Shown here: in pieces, positions 41,709 to 50,425 of the stretch
Numbering within the stretch: position 1 is the first letter of the stretch
Layout: every line of letters begins with the position of its first letter
Assembly: GCA_020160755.1 (NCBI GenBank)
Contig: JAIUPN010000008.1
Location: forward strand, 124,001-188,000
Length of the DNA: 64,000 bases
DNA from: Pseudomonadota bacterium
Lineage (GTDB): Bacteria > Pseudomonadota > Alphaproteobacteria > Sphingomonadales > Sphingomonadaceae
Reading direction: 5' to 3'
Notes under the pieces: generated by a model
What the model saw: only the letters and a program-made list of their open reading frames with translations
Databases searched by the model: none
What the model was told of the DNA's origin: nothing
Position numbers and translations under genes: made by a program

Positions 41709-43853
41709 TCAGAAAGTGGCGCGCAGCGACACCGTCACGCTCCGCGGCTCGCCGACGACATTGCCGTAATACAGCGTCTGATAGTTGTTCACGAAATAAT
41801 GTTTGTCGAAGATATTCTTGATGTTGACCTGCACGCGGAAGCGATCGAAATCATAGCCCGCCGATGCGTCGGCCAGCACATAGGACGGCAAATCGCGGGT
41901 CGCCCGGTCGATGTCGGTTTTCACCGAGTCGACATAGCGGATACCCCCGCCAACGAAGGCGCTGCCGAATTCATAGCTCGTGTGGAGGCTGGCTGTGCTC
42001 TTCGGCAGGAAGGTGACGGTCTTGCCGATCAGCGTCGCGTCATCATCCTTGCGGATCGTCGGGTCGAGAAGGGCGAGGCCGGCGTTGACCTGCCAGCCTT
42101 TCGCGATCTCGCCGACCGCTTGCAATTCAAGTCCGCGATGCCGGACCTCGCCGACCGCGACGTAGCGGTCGATCAGGTCGATCGTCTGGTCGTAGCGTGC
42201 CTGATTGGCTTGCCGGACGTCGAAGATCGCGCCGGTGAGCAGAAGGCGCCGGTCGGGCGACACATATTTGACGCCAATCTCATATTGCTCGCCCGACAGC
42301 GGAGCCAGCACGTCGCCGACCGCATCGATGAAGAGCTGCGGCTGGAAGGATTCGCTGTACGAGGCATAAATGTTGAGCCCCCGCACCGGCTCCAGCGTCG
42401 CCGCGAGGCGCAGGCTCGTCTGGCTGTCGCCGCTGAAATCCTGCCAGCCGCCGGTTCCCGACTGCTTGCTGACGTCGGGCTTGGCCCACGAGATGCCGCC
42501 GAGCAGGGTCAGCGGCTCGGCAACCTTGATGCTGGCCTGACTGGAGAGCGTGAAGTAGCGGAGCCGGCGATTGAGGCTGTAGTCGAAGATGCCCGGATAG
42601 GTCCGGGTGTTGAACAGCGCCTCGATCGCATCGACGCCGTCGAAGATGTTGGCGACATCGCCCTGCGGCATATCGGGGATCGTCCCCGCCTGCTTCGTGT
42701 CATAATGCTGGTAATTGGCGGCAACGGTGATGAAGCTGTCGGCAAGGCCGAGATCATCGAGCTTGTACACGCCCGACAGTCCGGCGCTGAACGCTTCGGT
42801 CACACTCTTCGTGATCCTGTTCACCGCGAGGAAGAAGTCGCCGTTCGTTTCGAGGCCGAATCCGAATCCGCTTTCGCCGGTCGTGTTCGAACGCAGATAA
42901 TTGGCCTTCAGGCTGAACGACAAGGCATCCGACGCCTCCCAGTCCAGCCCGCCGTTCACCCGCGCCACCGGCGTCGCCAGCTCGAAATCCCCCGAACCGA
43001 TGAAGAAGGACCGACCGACCGGCGCCGGCGATCCGTCGGGCAGCGTCGGGATGCCGTCGAACGACGTGCGGCGGTAGCGCTCGTATCCGCCGTGGAGATA
43101 GGCCTTCAGGCCCGGCGACAGGTCCGCGTCGATACCGGCGTATAGAACCGTCTTCGCCGACGCTCCCCGCTGCATGAAGCTGTCGCCCTCCTCGTGGGCG
43201 GCGATGCCGATCGCATGAACCGTGCCCGCGGCGTTCAGCGCGCCGGCCACCTGCCCTTCGATCCGCCAGCGCCCCCACGAGCCGCCGAGCAATTCGATAT
43301 GCGACCGCGTACCCGCGTTCGCGCCCTTCGTGACCTGATTGATGATCCCGCCGGGATTGGCGGCGCCATAAACGACCGAGGTCGGCCCCTTGACGATTTC
43401 GAGCCGTTCGAGCGTGGCAAAGTCGGGCTCAAAATCGAGCGTACCGACGTTCAGGCCATCGATCGCATTGCCCGCCGCAAAACCGCGCAGCTTGACGATC
43501 GACGACGTCCCGCCCGGGTTGCCGTCGAATAGCGCACCGGGCGTGTATTGCGCGACATCGCCCAGCGTCCGGGCGTCGGTCGCGTCCAGAAAATCTTCGC
43601 TGACCAGACTGATCGACTGCGGCACATCCTCGATCGCCACGGGAAGGCCCGTGGTGCCGCTCGTATCCTCGCTGAGATAGCGATAACCGCTGACGACGAT
43701 CGCATCGCCGTCCGACTCATTATTGGCCTCCTGCGCACTCGCAGCCGACGATGCAGCGATGACAGCGGCAAAAGCACTGCCTGAAAAAAGCAGATGGAAC
43801 GCGCCGCTTCTATGTCGGCAACTGATTTCGGAAGCTTGTCGGTTCAACGTCAT
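41709..43853 (-). CDS. TonB-dependent receptor of the siderophore-receptor type, D-amino-acid operon
   Basis: 714 residues. Long signal peptide (cleaved near ASAQ), a TonB box-like DAIVVSGYR, a plug with VPQSISLVSEDFLDATDART, FEPDFATLERLEIVKGPTSV and NPGGIINQVTKG, and a barrel ending in VTVSLRATF. The plug resembles ferrichrome-type receptors. The operon contains no iron genes, so the ligand may be a D-amino-acid-containing peptide or a siderophore with D-residues. The gene is divergent from the RpiR regulator, and the space between holds a promoter and repeated GACAGAAW sites. Confidence 0.88.
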   Translation of the reverse strand: MTLNRQASEISCRHRSGAFHLLFSGSAFAAVIAASSAASAQEANNESDGDAIVVSGYRYLSEDTSGTTGLPVAIEDVPQSISLVSEDFLDATDARTLGDVAQYTPGALFDGNPGGTSSIVKLRGFAAGNAIDGLNVGTLDFEPDFATLERLEIVKGPTSVVYGAANPGGIINQVTKGANAGTRSHIELLGGSWGRWRIEGQVAGALNAAGTVHAIGIAAHEEGDSFMQRGASAKTVLYAGIDADLSPGLKAYLHGGYERYRRTSFDGIPTLPDGSPAPVGRSFFIGSGDFELATPVARVNGGLDWEASDALSFSLKANYLRSNTTGESGFGFGLETNGDFFLAVNRITKSVTEAFSAGLSGVYKLDDLGLADSFITVAANYQHYDTKQAGTIPDMPQGDVANIFDGVDAIEALFNTRTYPGIFDYSLNRRLRYFTLSSQASIKVAEPLTLLGGISWAKPDVSKQSGTGGWQDFSGDSQTSLRLAATLEPVRGLNIYASYSESFQPQLFIDAVGDVLAPLSGEQYEIGVKYVSPDRRLLLTGAIFDVRQANQARYDQTIDLIDRYVAVGEVRHRGLELQAVGEIAKGWQVNAGLALLDPTIRKDDDATLIGKTVTFLPKSTASLHTSYEFGSAFVGGGIRYVDSVKTDIDRATRDLPSYVLADASAGYDFDRFRVQVNIKNIFDKHYFVNNYQTLYYGNVVGEPRSVTVSLRATF

Positions 43854-43922
43854 CGCACACCCCTCGATTGGCTATGGCCCGCCGGCTCTCGGTTCGCTTT
43901 CGCGTTCGCAAGGCCGGATAAC

Positions 43923-43988
43923 GACAGAATTAAGTCCCATTGACATATTTCTGTCAATTGATAGTTTTGCTATAATTTCTGACAGAAT
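43923..43988. promoter_or_regulatory. Divergent promoter region with repeated GACAGAAW motif and extended -10
   Basis: GACAGAAT at 43923-43930, TTTCTGTC (its complement form) at 43948-43955 as part of the inverted repeat TGACA-tatttc-TGTCA (43941-43956), and GACAGAAT again at 43981-43988 inside the palindrome TTCTGACAGAA (43977-43987). An extended -10, TGCTATAAT (43968-43976), faces the regulator gene 39 bases downstream. The sites flank that promoter and precede the TBDR operon on the other strand. They are the best candidates for operators of the adjacent RpiR protein. Confidence 0.6.
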
Positions 43989-44014
43989 CTAGCGGTTTGA
44001 GACGAGAGGGAAAT

Positions 44015-44971
44015 ATGACGACCGGAAACCAGGAACAGGCTTCGAAGGGGCCGGTCGCGGATGCGCCGGCGATCCCCAATGTCCCGCTGCTCCAGCGGTT
44101 GCAGGCCGATCTGGAGAGCTATTCCGCCGCCGACCGCGCCATCGTGACCTATATCCTCCGTCACTATGCGACGCTTGCCTTCGAGACCGCGATGACCCTC
44201 GCCGAGAAGGTCGGGGTCAGCGAAATCACGATTGGCCGCTTCACGCGCAAGCTCGGCTACCGCAACTTCAAGGCGATGAAGAACGAGCTCAAGGACAGCA
44301 GCGAGGAAGGCTTTCCCTGGCTGGTCGGCGAGCAGCTCCAGCATTTCGTCGAAGCGTCGGGCCTTCCCGACGAGGCCGACGGGTCGATGCAACGCGAGGT
44401 CAAGTCGCTGCTCGAAGTCTATCGTCTGGCCGAAACACCGCAATGGGCGGCCGCGGTCGAGCTGCTCGCAAAGTCGCGGACGGTTCAAATCGCGGGCTTC
44501 CAGACCGAGCGCGGTATCGCGATGCTGCTCGCCAACCATCTGCAATTCATGCGCGACCGCGTCCGCCTCGTCGATTTGACCGCGGGCAATTATGCCGACG
44601 TATTCGCGACCGATGAGGATGAGGATGAAGATCGCTGCCTCGTCGTCATCGATATCCGCCGCTATTCACGCCAATCCTATCTGATCGCCGAGCAGGCGAG
44701 CCAGCACGGCATCCCGCTGATCATCCTCACCGACCTGTTTTGCGATTGGGCGCCGCGCTTTACCCCGCACGTCCTCGCCGTACCGACCCAAACGGGCATG
44801 TTCTGGAGCTCGCCAGTCGCGCTCGTCTGCGCCGTGAACCTGATGGTGAACAGCGTGATCAGGCAGATCGGGACGAAGGTCGAAACGCGCCTTGAAAAGC
44901 TGACGCGCCTGCATCAGACCTTCACCGGCTATGCTGGCCATCAACCGCCACGTCCGAAGATGTCGGCCTGA
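44015..44971 (+). CDS. MurR/RpiR-family transcription regulator
   Basis: 318 residues from the ATG at 44015 (GAGAGGG upstream; a TTG at 43997 is poorer). An N-terminal helix-turn-helix of the RpiR type (AIVTYILRHYATLAFETAMT, then VSEITIGRFTRKLGYRNF) is followed by a SIS domain (residues about 140-280, including VQIAGFQTERGIAMLLAN and LVVIDIRRYSRQSYLIAEQA). SIS domains in this family bind sugar phosphates or other small metabolites; the effector here is unknown. It is divergent from the D-amino-acid TBDR operon and upstream of the aldolase and aminotransferase genes, with shared motif copies on both sides. Confidence 0.88.
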   Translation: MTTGNQEQASKGPVADAPAIPNVPLLQRLQADLESYSAADRAIVTYILRHYATLAFETAMTLAEKVGVSEITIGRFTRKLGYRNFKAMKNELKDSSEEGFPWLVGEQLQHFVEASGLPDEADGSMQREVKSLLEVYRLAETPQWAAAVELLAKSRTVQIAGFQTERGIAMLLANHLQFMRDRVRLVDLTAGNYADVFATDEDEDEDRCLVVIDIRRYSRQSYLIAEQASQHGIPLIILTDLFCDWAPRFTPHVLAVPTQTGMFWSSPVALVCAVNLMVNSVIRQIGTKVETRLEKLTRLHQTFTGYAGHQPPRPKMSA

Positions 44972-44984
44972 TGACTCCATGGAT

Positions 44985-45023
44985 ATGACAGTTTTTTGTC
45001 TTATAAAATCATAGACAGAAAAA
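44985..45023. promoter_or_regulatory. Second GACAGAAW/TTTTGTC site, before the aldolase gene
   Basis: TGACAGTTTTTTGTC (44986-45000) and GACAGAAA (45014-45021) flank the AT-rich TTATAAAATC. Together TTTTTTGTCT and AGACAGAAAAA form an imperfect inverted repeat over 44992-45023. The same hexamer core occurs upstream of the regulator, so both transcription units probably answer to it. TATAAA at 45002-45007 could be a -10 element. Confidence 0.5.
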
Positions 45024-45327
45024 TCTCTCCAGATTAGCCGATCGGCATGTCGGCGGCATGGCTTCTCGATTCGCTTGATCCCGGCCCGGCGACCGCGGGG
45101 CGGTTCCTCGTGGCAGATTTCAAGCGGGCAATAGCGTTGACAGCCATTTTCGCGGCGCCTAGGGGCCGCGCAACATCAAGAGCCGGGACGACGCCCGGCA
45201 CCAACCTGCTCCCGAGCAAGGTGGTACTCCGCTATCAGCGGGGGATGTGGCCGGACCGGCAACAAACGGGACCTCAAGCCGCACGGGCGTCGAACCGATT
45301 CTTCCATCTCGAAGAAAGGGTTTCGAC
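45024..45327 (+). other. Long 5' region before the aldolase gene, no gene; possible structured leader
   Basis: About 300 bases with no supported open frame. An imperfect hairpin is visible at about 45200-45225 (ACCAACCTGCT, loop CCCG, AGCAAGGTGGT; 9 of 11 pairs). I looked for the cores of known amino-acid riboswitches (glycine, SAM) and saw none. If the promoter is at about 45000, this would be an unusually long untranslated leader. Confidence 0.4.
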
Positions 45328-46437
45328 ATGACGGACAATCAGCAGCAGTTCGCGAGTGACAATTATGCCGGTATTTGCCCGGAGGCGTGGGCCGCAATGG
45401 CGGCCGCGAACAGCGCCTCGGCGCCGGCCTATGGCGACGACGAGTGGACCCAGCGCGCAGCCGATGCCTTCCGGTCGCTGTTCGATACGCAGTGCGAGGT
45501 GTTCTTTGCCTTTAACGGCACGGCGGCCAATTCGCTGGCGCTCGCCGCGCTCTGCCAATCCTATCACAGCGTCATCTGTTCGTCCTCGTCGCACGTCGAG
45601 ACCGACGAATGCGGCGCGCCCGAATTCTTCTCCAACGGGTCCAAGCTGCTTGCCGCCCAAACCGACAACGGCAAACTGACGCCGGAGGCGATCCGCGCGC
45701 TCGCGACCAGTCGGTCGGATATCCATTTCCCCAAGCCTCGTGTCGTGACGATCACCCAGCCGACCGAGACCGGGCAGGTCTATTCCATCGAAGAAATCCG
45801 GGCGATTTCCGCAACGTGCCGCGAACTCGGCCTCAAGCTGCATATGGACGGAGCGCGCTTCGCGCACGCCTGCGCCACGCTCGGCTGCGCGCCCGCCGAT
45901 CTGACATGGCGCGCCGGTGTCGACGTGTTGTGCTTCGGCGGCACCAAAAACGGCATGGCGGCGGGCGAAGCGATCGTCTTCTTCGATACCGCCCTCGCCA
46001 CCGACTTCGACTATCGCTGCAAGCAGGCGGGCCAGCTCGCGTCGAAGATGCGTTTTCTCGCGGCGCCATGGACCGGCTTGTTCGAAAGCGGCGCCTGGCT
46101 TCGCAATGCCCGGCACGCCAATAGCTGCGCCGTGCGGCTGGCCGGGGCGATCGAGGATATTCCGGGCGTCCGTCTCGCCTTTCCGGTCGAATCCAATTCC
46201 GTGTTCCTTCACGCGTCCGATACGCTCCTGGCAGGGCTGGCCGGACGCGGTTGGCGTTTCTACACCTTCATCGGCGGCAGCGCGCGCTTCATGTTCGCGT
46301 GGGATGCGATCGAAGACCGGGTCGATCAGCTGGCCCATGACATCCGATTGCTCGCTACCGGGTTCGAGAGTGGAATCGGGCAGGCAAAAGAAGCGGCGTT
46401 GGACAATTGTGCCGACGCCCCTATCAGCCCGGCATGA
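45328..46437 (+). CDS. Low-specificity threonine-aldolase-like PLP lyase
   Basis: 369 residues from the ATG at 45328, with GAAAGGG upstream. Fold type I PLP enzyme of the threonine aldolase/beta-eliminating lyase family: FAFNGTAANSLALAALCQ, HVETDECGAPEF, LKLHMDGARFAHA (residues 170-182; Asp174 for the pyridine nitrogen) and the PLP lysine in CFGGTKNG (Lys207). Such enzymes split beta-hydroxy-alpha-amino acids into glycine and an aldehyde. Next to D-amino-acid genes the stereochemistry of its substrate is open, but this fold normally acts on L-forms. Thirty-four bases separate it from the aminotransferase. Confidence 0.88.
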   Translation: MTDNQQQFASDNYAGICPEAWAAMAAANSASAPAYGDDEWTQRAADAFRSLFDTQCEVFFAFNGTAANSLALAALCQSYHSVICSSSSHVETDECGAPEFFSNGSKLLAAQTDNGKLTPEAIRALATSRSDIHFPKPRVVTITQPTETGQVYSIEEIRAISATCRELGLKLHMDGARFAHACATLGCAPADLTWRAGVDVLCFGGTKNGMAAGEAIVFFDTALATDFDYRCKQAGQLASKMRFLAAPWTGLFESGAWLRNARHANSCAVRLAGAIEDIPGVRLAFPVESNSVFLHASDTLLAGLAGRGWRFYTFIGGSARFMFAWDAIEDRVDQLAHDIRLLATGFESGIGQAKEAALDNCADAPISPA

Positions 46438-46471
46438 CGCATGCGTCGATAGTCAAATGGAGCAGGTTTTC

Positions 46472-47617
46472 ATGCCGGTCGAGATCGATCCCTTTCACGC
46501 CATCGCCATAAGCCGTCTCGCGCATCAGCTGCGAGCCGAGGGACGGTCGGTGATTCATATGGAGTTCGGCCAGCCCTCGACCGGCGCTCCGGCAGCAGCG
46601 ATCGAGGCCGCGCACGACATCCTCGATGCCGATGGCATGGGCTATTGGGAAAGCCCGGGGCTCAAGGCGCGTATCGCGGCCCATTATGGCGAAGCCTATG
46701 GGGTTTCGGTCAACCCGGAACAGATCATCCTCACGTGCGGCGCTTCGCCCGCCTTCGTCCTGGCGCTCTCCTGCCTGTTTTCGCCCGGCGCGCGGGTCGC
46801 CCTGGCGCGACCGGGCTATGTTGCCTACAGAAACACGCTCAAGGCGCTGCACCTCGAACCGGTCGAACTGGCCTGCGGCGAAGCCGAACGGTTCCAGATC
46901 ACCGCCGACGCGGTCGAGCGCCTCGAACCCGCGCCGGATGGGCTGATCGTCGCAAGCCCGGCCAACCCTACCGGCACGATCATCCCGCCGGACGAACTCC
47001 GCGCCCTCGCCGAGGTCTGCAAGCGCCGCGGCATCGCGCTCGTCTCGGACGAAATCTATCACGGGCTGAGCTATACGCTTCCTGCCGAATCCATGCTGCA
47101 ACACGCGCCGGACGCGCTGGTCGTCAACAGCTTCTCCAAATATTTCAGCATGGCGGGCTGGCGCCTTGGATGGCTCGTCGTTCCCGAAAGCCTGATCGGT
47201 GCCGCCCGCGCCCGAATGGGCAATCTGTTTCTGACGCCGCCCTCACTGGCCCAACATGCCGGCCTGATCGCGTTTGACTGCCGCGACGAACTCGAAGGCC
47301 ATATCTTGACCTATGCGCGCAATCGCGAACTCCTGCTCAAGGCCCTTACGGACATGGGTCTCCGGCGGATCGCGCCCCCCGACGGGGCTTTCTATATCTA
47401 TGCGGATGTCGGCCATCTTACGAATGACAGCCTCTCCTTCTGCGAAGCCTTGTTGCGCGATACGGGCGTCGCCCTCGCTCCGGGGCTCGATTTCGATCCG
47501 GTCGACGGCAACAGTTTCATACGCCTCAGCTTCGCCGTCTCCACCGATCTGGTCGAAGAGGCGATCCGGCGGATCGAACCATGGTTGGCCGCCAAGGCGA
47601 TCGCCGGAAACGGCTGA
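46472..47617 (+). CDS. PLP-dependent aminotransferase, class I/II (aspartate-aminotransferase fold)
   Basis: 381 residues from the ATG at 46472 (GGAGCAGG upstream; ATG 46457 is a possible but worse start). Motifs: HMEFGQPSTGAP, ASPANPTGTI (Asn165), ALVSDEIYHGLSY (Asp193, Tyr196) and the PLP lysine in NSFSKYFSMAGWRLGW (Lys223). It is similar to aminotransferases of unknown amino-acid preference. Following the aldolase-like gene in the same direction, it probably handles an amino acid released by that pathway. Confidence 0.9.
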   Translation: MPVEIDPFHAIAISRLAHQLRAEGRSVIHMEFGQPSTGAPAAAIEAAHDILDADGMGYWESPGLKARIAAHYGEAYGVSVNPEQIILTCGASPAFVLALSCLFSPGARVALARPGYVAYRNTLKALHLEPVELACGEAERFQITADAVERLEPAPDGLIVASPANPTGTIIPPDELRALAEVCKRRGIALVSDEIYHGLSYTLPAESMLQHAPDALVVNSFSKYFSMAGWRLGWLVVPESLIGAARARMGNLFLTPPSLAQHAGLIAFDCRDELEGHILTYARNRELLLKALTDMGLRRIAPPDGAFYIYADVGHLTNDSLSFCEALLRDTGVALAPGLDFDPVDGNSFIRLSFAVSTDLVEEAIRRIEPWLAAKAIAGNG

Positions 47618-47738
47618 ATATCGTATAATGTGACTGCTGGCGGGTACTCAGCCACTGCCGGCGCGGTCGGCAATTTCCTCCCGCGTCCGATGGAGCTAGA
47701 GTCGGCGATGGAACCTGCATCGGTGAGGAGATCGTCAG

Positions 47739-48905
47739 TTGAGTATCGCGAGCATTGCCCTGCCCCGCATCTTTCGCATCGGCGGCGGCGCGTCGAGGCA
47801 ATTGCCCGAGGTGCTCGGCGTGCTCGGGCTGTCGCGGCCGCTGATCGTCACCGATGGCTGGCTGGTGAGCAGCGGGCGGGTCGCCGAACTGACGGACGGC
47901 CTGACGGCGGCGGGGATTGCGGCGCGCGTGTTCGCCGATACGGTGCCCGACCCGACGGTCGCGTCGATCGACGCGGGCGTCGCGTTCCTTCAGGACGGCG
48001 AGCATGACTGCGTCGTCGGCTTCGGCGGTGGCAGTCCGCTGGACAGCGCCAAAGCGATTGCGCTGCTCGGAAAGCTGGGCGGGGCGATGGCCGACTACAA
48101 GGCGCCGCATGTGCAGGATACGCCCGGCCTGCCGGTCATAGCGATCCCGACGACCGCGGGAACGGGGTCGGAGGCGACGCGCTTCACGATCATCACCGAC
48201 GAGACGACCGACGAGAAGATGTTGTGCCCCGGCCTCGCCTATCTGCCCGTCGCAGCGCTCGTCGACTATGAACTGACCTTCACCAAGCCGGTGCGACTGA
48301 CTGCCGACACCGGGATCGATTCGCTGACGCACGCGATCGAGGCTTATGTATCGAAGCGCGCGAACCCGTTCAGCGACGGTATGGCGCTGCTCGCGATGCG
48401 CGCGATCGCGCCCAATCTGCGCCGCGTGTGCCGCAACCCGATGGATGCTGCGGCGCGCGAGGCGATGATGCTGGGCGCGACGCAGGCGGGGATCGCCTTC
48501 TCGAACAGCTCGGTCGCGCTCGTGCACGGGATGAGCCGGCCGATCGGCGCGCATTTCCATGTCCCGCACGGGCTGTCGAACGCGATGCTGCTGCCTGCGG
48601 TAACGGCATGGTCGGCGCCCGCGGCACTGCATCGCTATGCCGATTGCGCAAAGGCGATGGGGGTCGCGGACGAGACCGAGGGCGACCAGTCGGCGGTGGC
48701 GCGCCTGCTCGACGAACTGGCGGCGCTCAACCGCGAGCTTGCAGTGCCGGGGCCGGCGGCATGGGGGATCGACGCGGCGCGCTGGGACGCGCTGGTCCCG
48801 ACGATGTGCGCGCAGGCGGCGGCGTCTGGCTCACCCGCGAACAATCCGCGGGTGCCCGATCCCGAAGAGATGGCGATGCTCTATGCACAGGTCTGGGCGG
48901 GGTAA
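47739..48905 (+). CDS. Iron-containing alcohol dehydrogenase
   Basis: 388 residues from a TTG at 47739 with GAGGAG upstream. Group III alcohol dehydrogenase: NAD-binding GFGGGSPLDSAKAIAL, PTTAGTGSEATRF, and the metal ligands in DTGIDSLTHAIEAY, HGMSRPIGAHFHVPHG. It oxidises or reduces small alcohols/aldehydes in the cytoplasm. It might consume an aldehyde made by the upstream aldolase, but a 120-base gap makes a shared transcript uncertain. The GNAT gene starts 12 bases after it. Confidence 0.92.
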   Translation: MSIASIALPRIFRIGGGASRQLPEVLGVLGLSRPLIVTDGWLVSSGRVAELTDGLTAAGIAARVFADTVPDPTVASIDAGVAFLQDGEHDCVVGFGGGSPLDSAKAIALLGKLGGAMADYKAPHVQDTPGLPVIAIPTTAGTGSEATRFTIITDETTDEKMLCPGLAYLPVAALVDYELTFTKPVRLTADTGIDSLTHAIEAYVSKRANPFSDGMALLAMRAIAPNLRRVCRNPMDAAAREAMMLGATQAGIAFSNSSVALVHGMSRPIGAHFHVPHGLSNAMLLPAVTAWSAPAALHRYADCAKAMGVADETEGDQSAVARLLDELAALNRELAVPGPAAWGIDAARWDALVPTMCAQAAASGSPANNPRVPDPEEMAMLYAQVWAG

Positions 48906-48917
48906 GGCGCGCGCGAT

Positions 48918-49343
48918 ATGGACATCAGACGCTATGAGACTTCCGACTTCGACGGGGTGAAATCGCTTTGGGACGAGGCGTTCCCGAACGATCCGCCATG
49001 GAATCGCGCCGAAGCCGCGATACCCGCCAAGCTGGCGTTCCAGCCCGAACTATTCTTTGTCGCCGTCGAGGGCGGGCAGGTCGCCGGATCGGCCATGGCG
49101 GGCTATGACGGGCATCGCGGCTGGCTCTATTCGGTCGCGGTCCGCAGCGATGCAAAGCGCGCGGGCATCGGCCGGGCGCTGGTCCGACACGCCGAAGAGG
49201 CGTTGCAGGCGCTTGGATGCGCAAAGGTCAATTTGCAGATCCGGGCGGCAAACGCGGAGGTTGTCCAGTTCTACGAACGGCTGGGATATGCTGCGGAGGA
49301 TCGGATCAGCCTCGGCCGGCGTCTTTCGGTGTCGGGCGAATAG
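48918..49343 (+). CDS. GNAT-family N-acetyltransferase (YpeA-like)
   Basis: 141 residues. The acetyl-CoA-binding motif A is VAVRSDAKRAGIGRALVRHA, followed by AKVNLQIRAANAEVVQFYER and the terminal LGY. It resembles YpeA-type acetyltransferases. The substrate is unknown. It forms an operon with the alcohol dehydrogenase gene. Confidence 0.9.
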   Translation: MDIRRYETSDFDGVKSLWDEAFPNDPPWNRAEAAIPAKLAFQPELFFVAVEGGQVAGSAMAGYDGHRGWLYSVAVRSDAKRAGIGRALVRHAEEALQALGCAKVNLQIRAANAEVVQFYERLGYAAEDRISLGRRLSVSGE

Positions 49344-49440
49344 CCACAGCGGACAAGGAAGCGCTCGCGCGGCGCATATGTGCATCTTTTTCGGCCGCCG
49401 TTCATCACCCCGCAATCCACGCCCTGCTTAAGCGCGCTCG

Positions 49441-49480
49441 CCCCGTCCCCTCTCTCCTACGTCTCAAACGTGGGGCGGGG
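49441..49480. terminator. Hairpin between convergent genes
   Basis: CCCCGTCCCC (49441-49450) can pair with GGGGCGGGG (49472-49480), and an inner stem CCTACGT/ACGTGGG surrounds the loop CTCAA. It sits between the GNAT stop (49343) and the convergent aldo/keto reductase stop (49520). There is no strong T tract; a bidirectional terminator role is likely. Confidence 0.4.
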
Positions 49481-49519
49481 CATCCTCGCAAAGCAAGCGC
49501 CGCGAGCGCAGCCCGCCGG

Positions 49520-50422
49520 CTACGGCAGTTTCTCGCCCATCGACAGCTGCAGCACCGCATACCATTCGGCGCGCGTCCAGCGCGGCATGAAGGCCTGCGG
49601 GATCTCCCTGATGCGCTCGATAGTCTGCGTCCCGACGATCGGGATCGGGCGCGCCGGATGCGCCATCACCCAGCTACAGGTCGCCGCGGCGCGCGAGACG
49701 CCATAGTCGGCGGCCTTCGCATCGAGCAGCCCGGCGATGGCCCATGTGCGCTTGTCGGCCGGATCGCCGAGCCGGCCGCCGCCGAGCGGCGACCAGGCGA
49801 GGAAGGCCATGCCCTCCGCCATCGACTGGTCGAAGATTCCGTCGAAAAGCGGGGCGAGGTGGAGCGGCGAAAACTCGCTCTGGTGGCTTGCCACCGGGAC
49901 GGGCAGGAATCTGGCGAGCGCGGCGGTTTGCGCCGCGGTGAAATTCGAAACGCCGATCGCGCCGATCTTGCCCGCGCGGTGCGCCTCTTCGAGTGCGCGC
50001 GCGATTTCCTGCGGGTGGGTGAGCAGGTCGGGGCGATGGACCTGCCATAGCTCGACATGGTCGGTGCGCAGGCGCCGGAGCGAATTGTCGATCGCCGACG
50101 CCAGATAGGGCATGCTGCTGTCATAGGGCACCCCGGGAATGATCCCGCCCTTGGTCGCGAGCACCATCTGTCCGCGCAACCCCGGCGCTTCGGCAAACAC
50201 CTCGCCGAGCAAGGCCTCCGCCGAACCGAAACCGCCGGGCGTATCGGCGCCATAGATATCGGCGGTGTCGAAGAGGGTCACCCCCGCCTCGAATGCCGCA
50301 TCGATCCGCGCGCGCGCCGTCGCGACATTGGTGCGGGCAAACCGCCACATGCCCCACGCGATGGGGGAAATCTCATGGCCGGCAAGGGTCACATTGGCGG
50401 GCGCGGGAAGATGGTCCGTCAT
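49520..50422 (-). CDS. Aldo/keto reductase
   Basis: 300 residues with the AKR barrel and catalytic tetrad: LFDTADIYGADTPGGFG (Asp, Tyr), VLATKGGI (Lys) and LWQVHRPD (His), plus the NADPH-site loop near IGVSNFTAAQ and PIVGTQTIERIREI. It reduces carbonyls in the cytoplasm. It starts three bases after the exported amidohydrolase gene, so the two are co-transcribed. Confidence 0.92.
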   Translation of the reverse strand: MTDHLPAPANVTLAGHEISPIAWGMWRFARTNVATARARIDAAFEAGVTLFDTADIYGADTPGGFGSAEALLGEVFAEAPGLRGQMVLATKGGIIPGVPYDSSMPYLASAIDNSLRRLRTDHVELWQVHRPDLLTHPQEIARALEEAHRAGKIGAIGVSNFTAAQTAALARFLPVPVASHQSEFSPLHLAPLFDGIFDQSMAEGMAFLAWSPLGGGRLGDPADKRTWAIAGLLDAKAADYGVSRAAATCSWVMAHPARPIPIVGTQTIERIREIPQAFMPRWTRAEWYAVLQLSMGEKLP

Positions 50423-50425
50423 CGA

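Noticed and set aside
45024..45327. Glycine or SAM riboswitch before the aldolase gene
   Set aside because: None of the conserved core bases of these classes is present.
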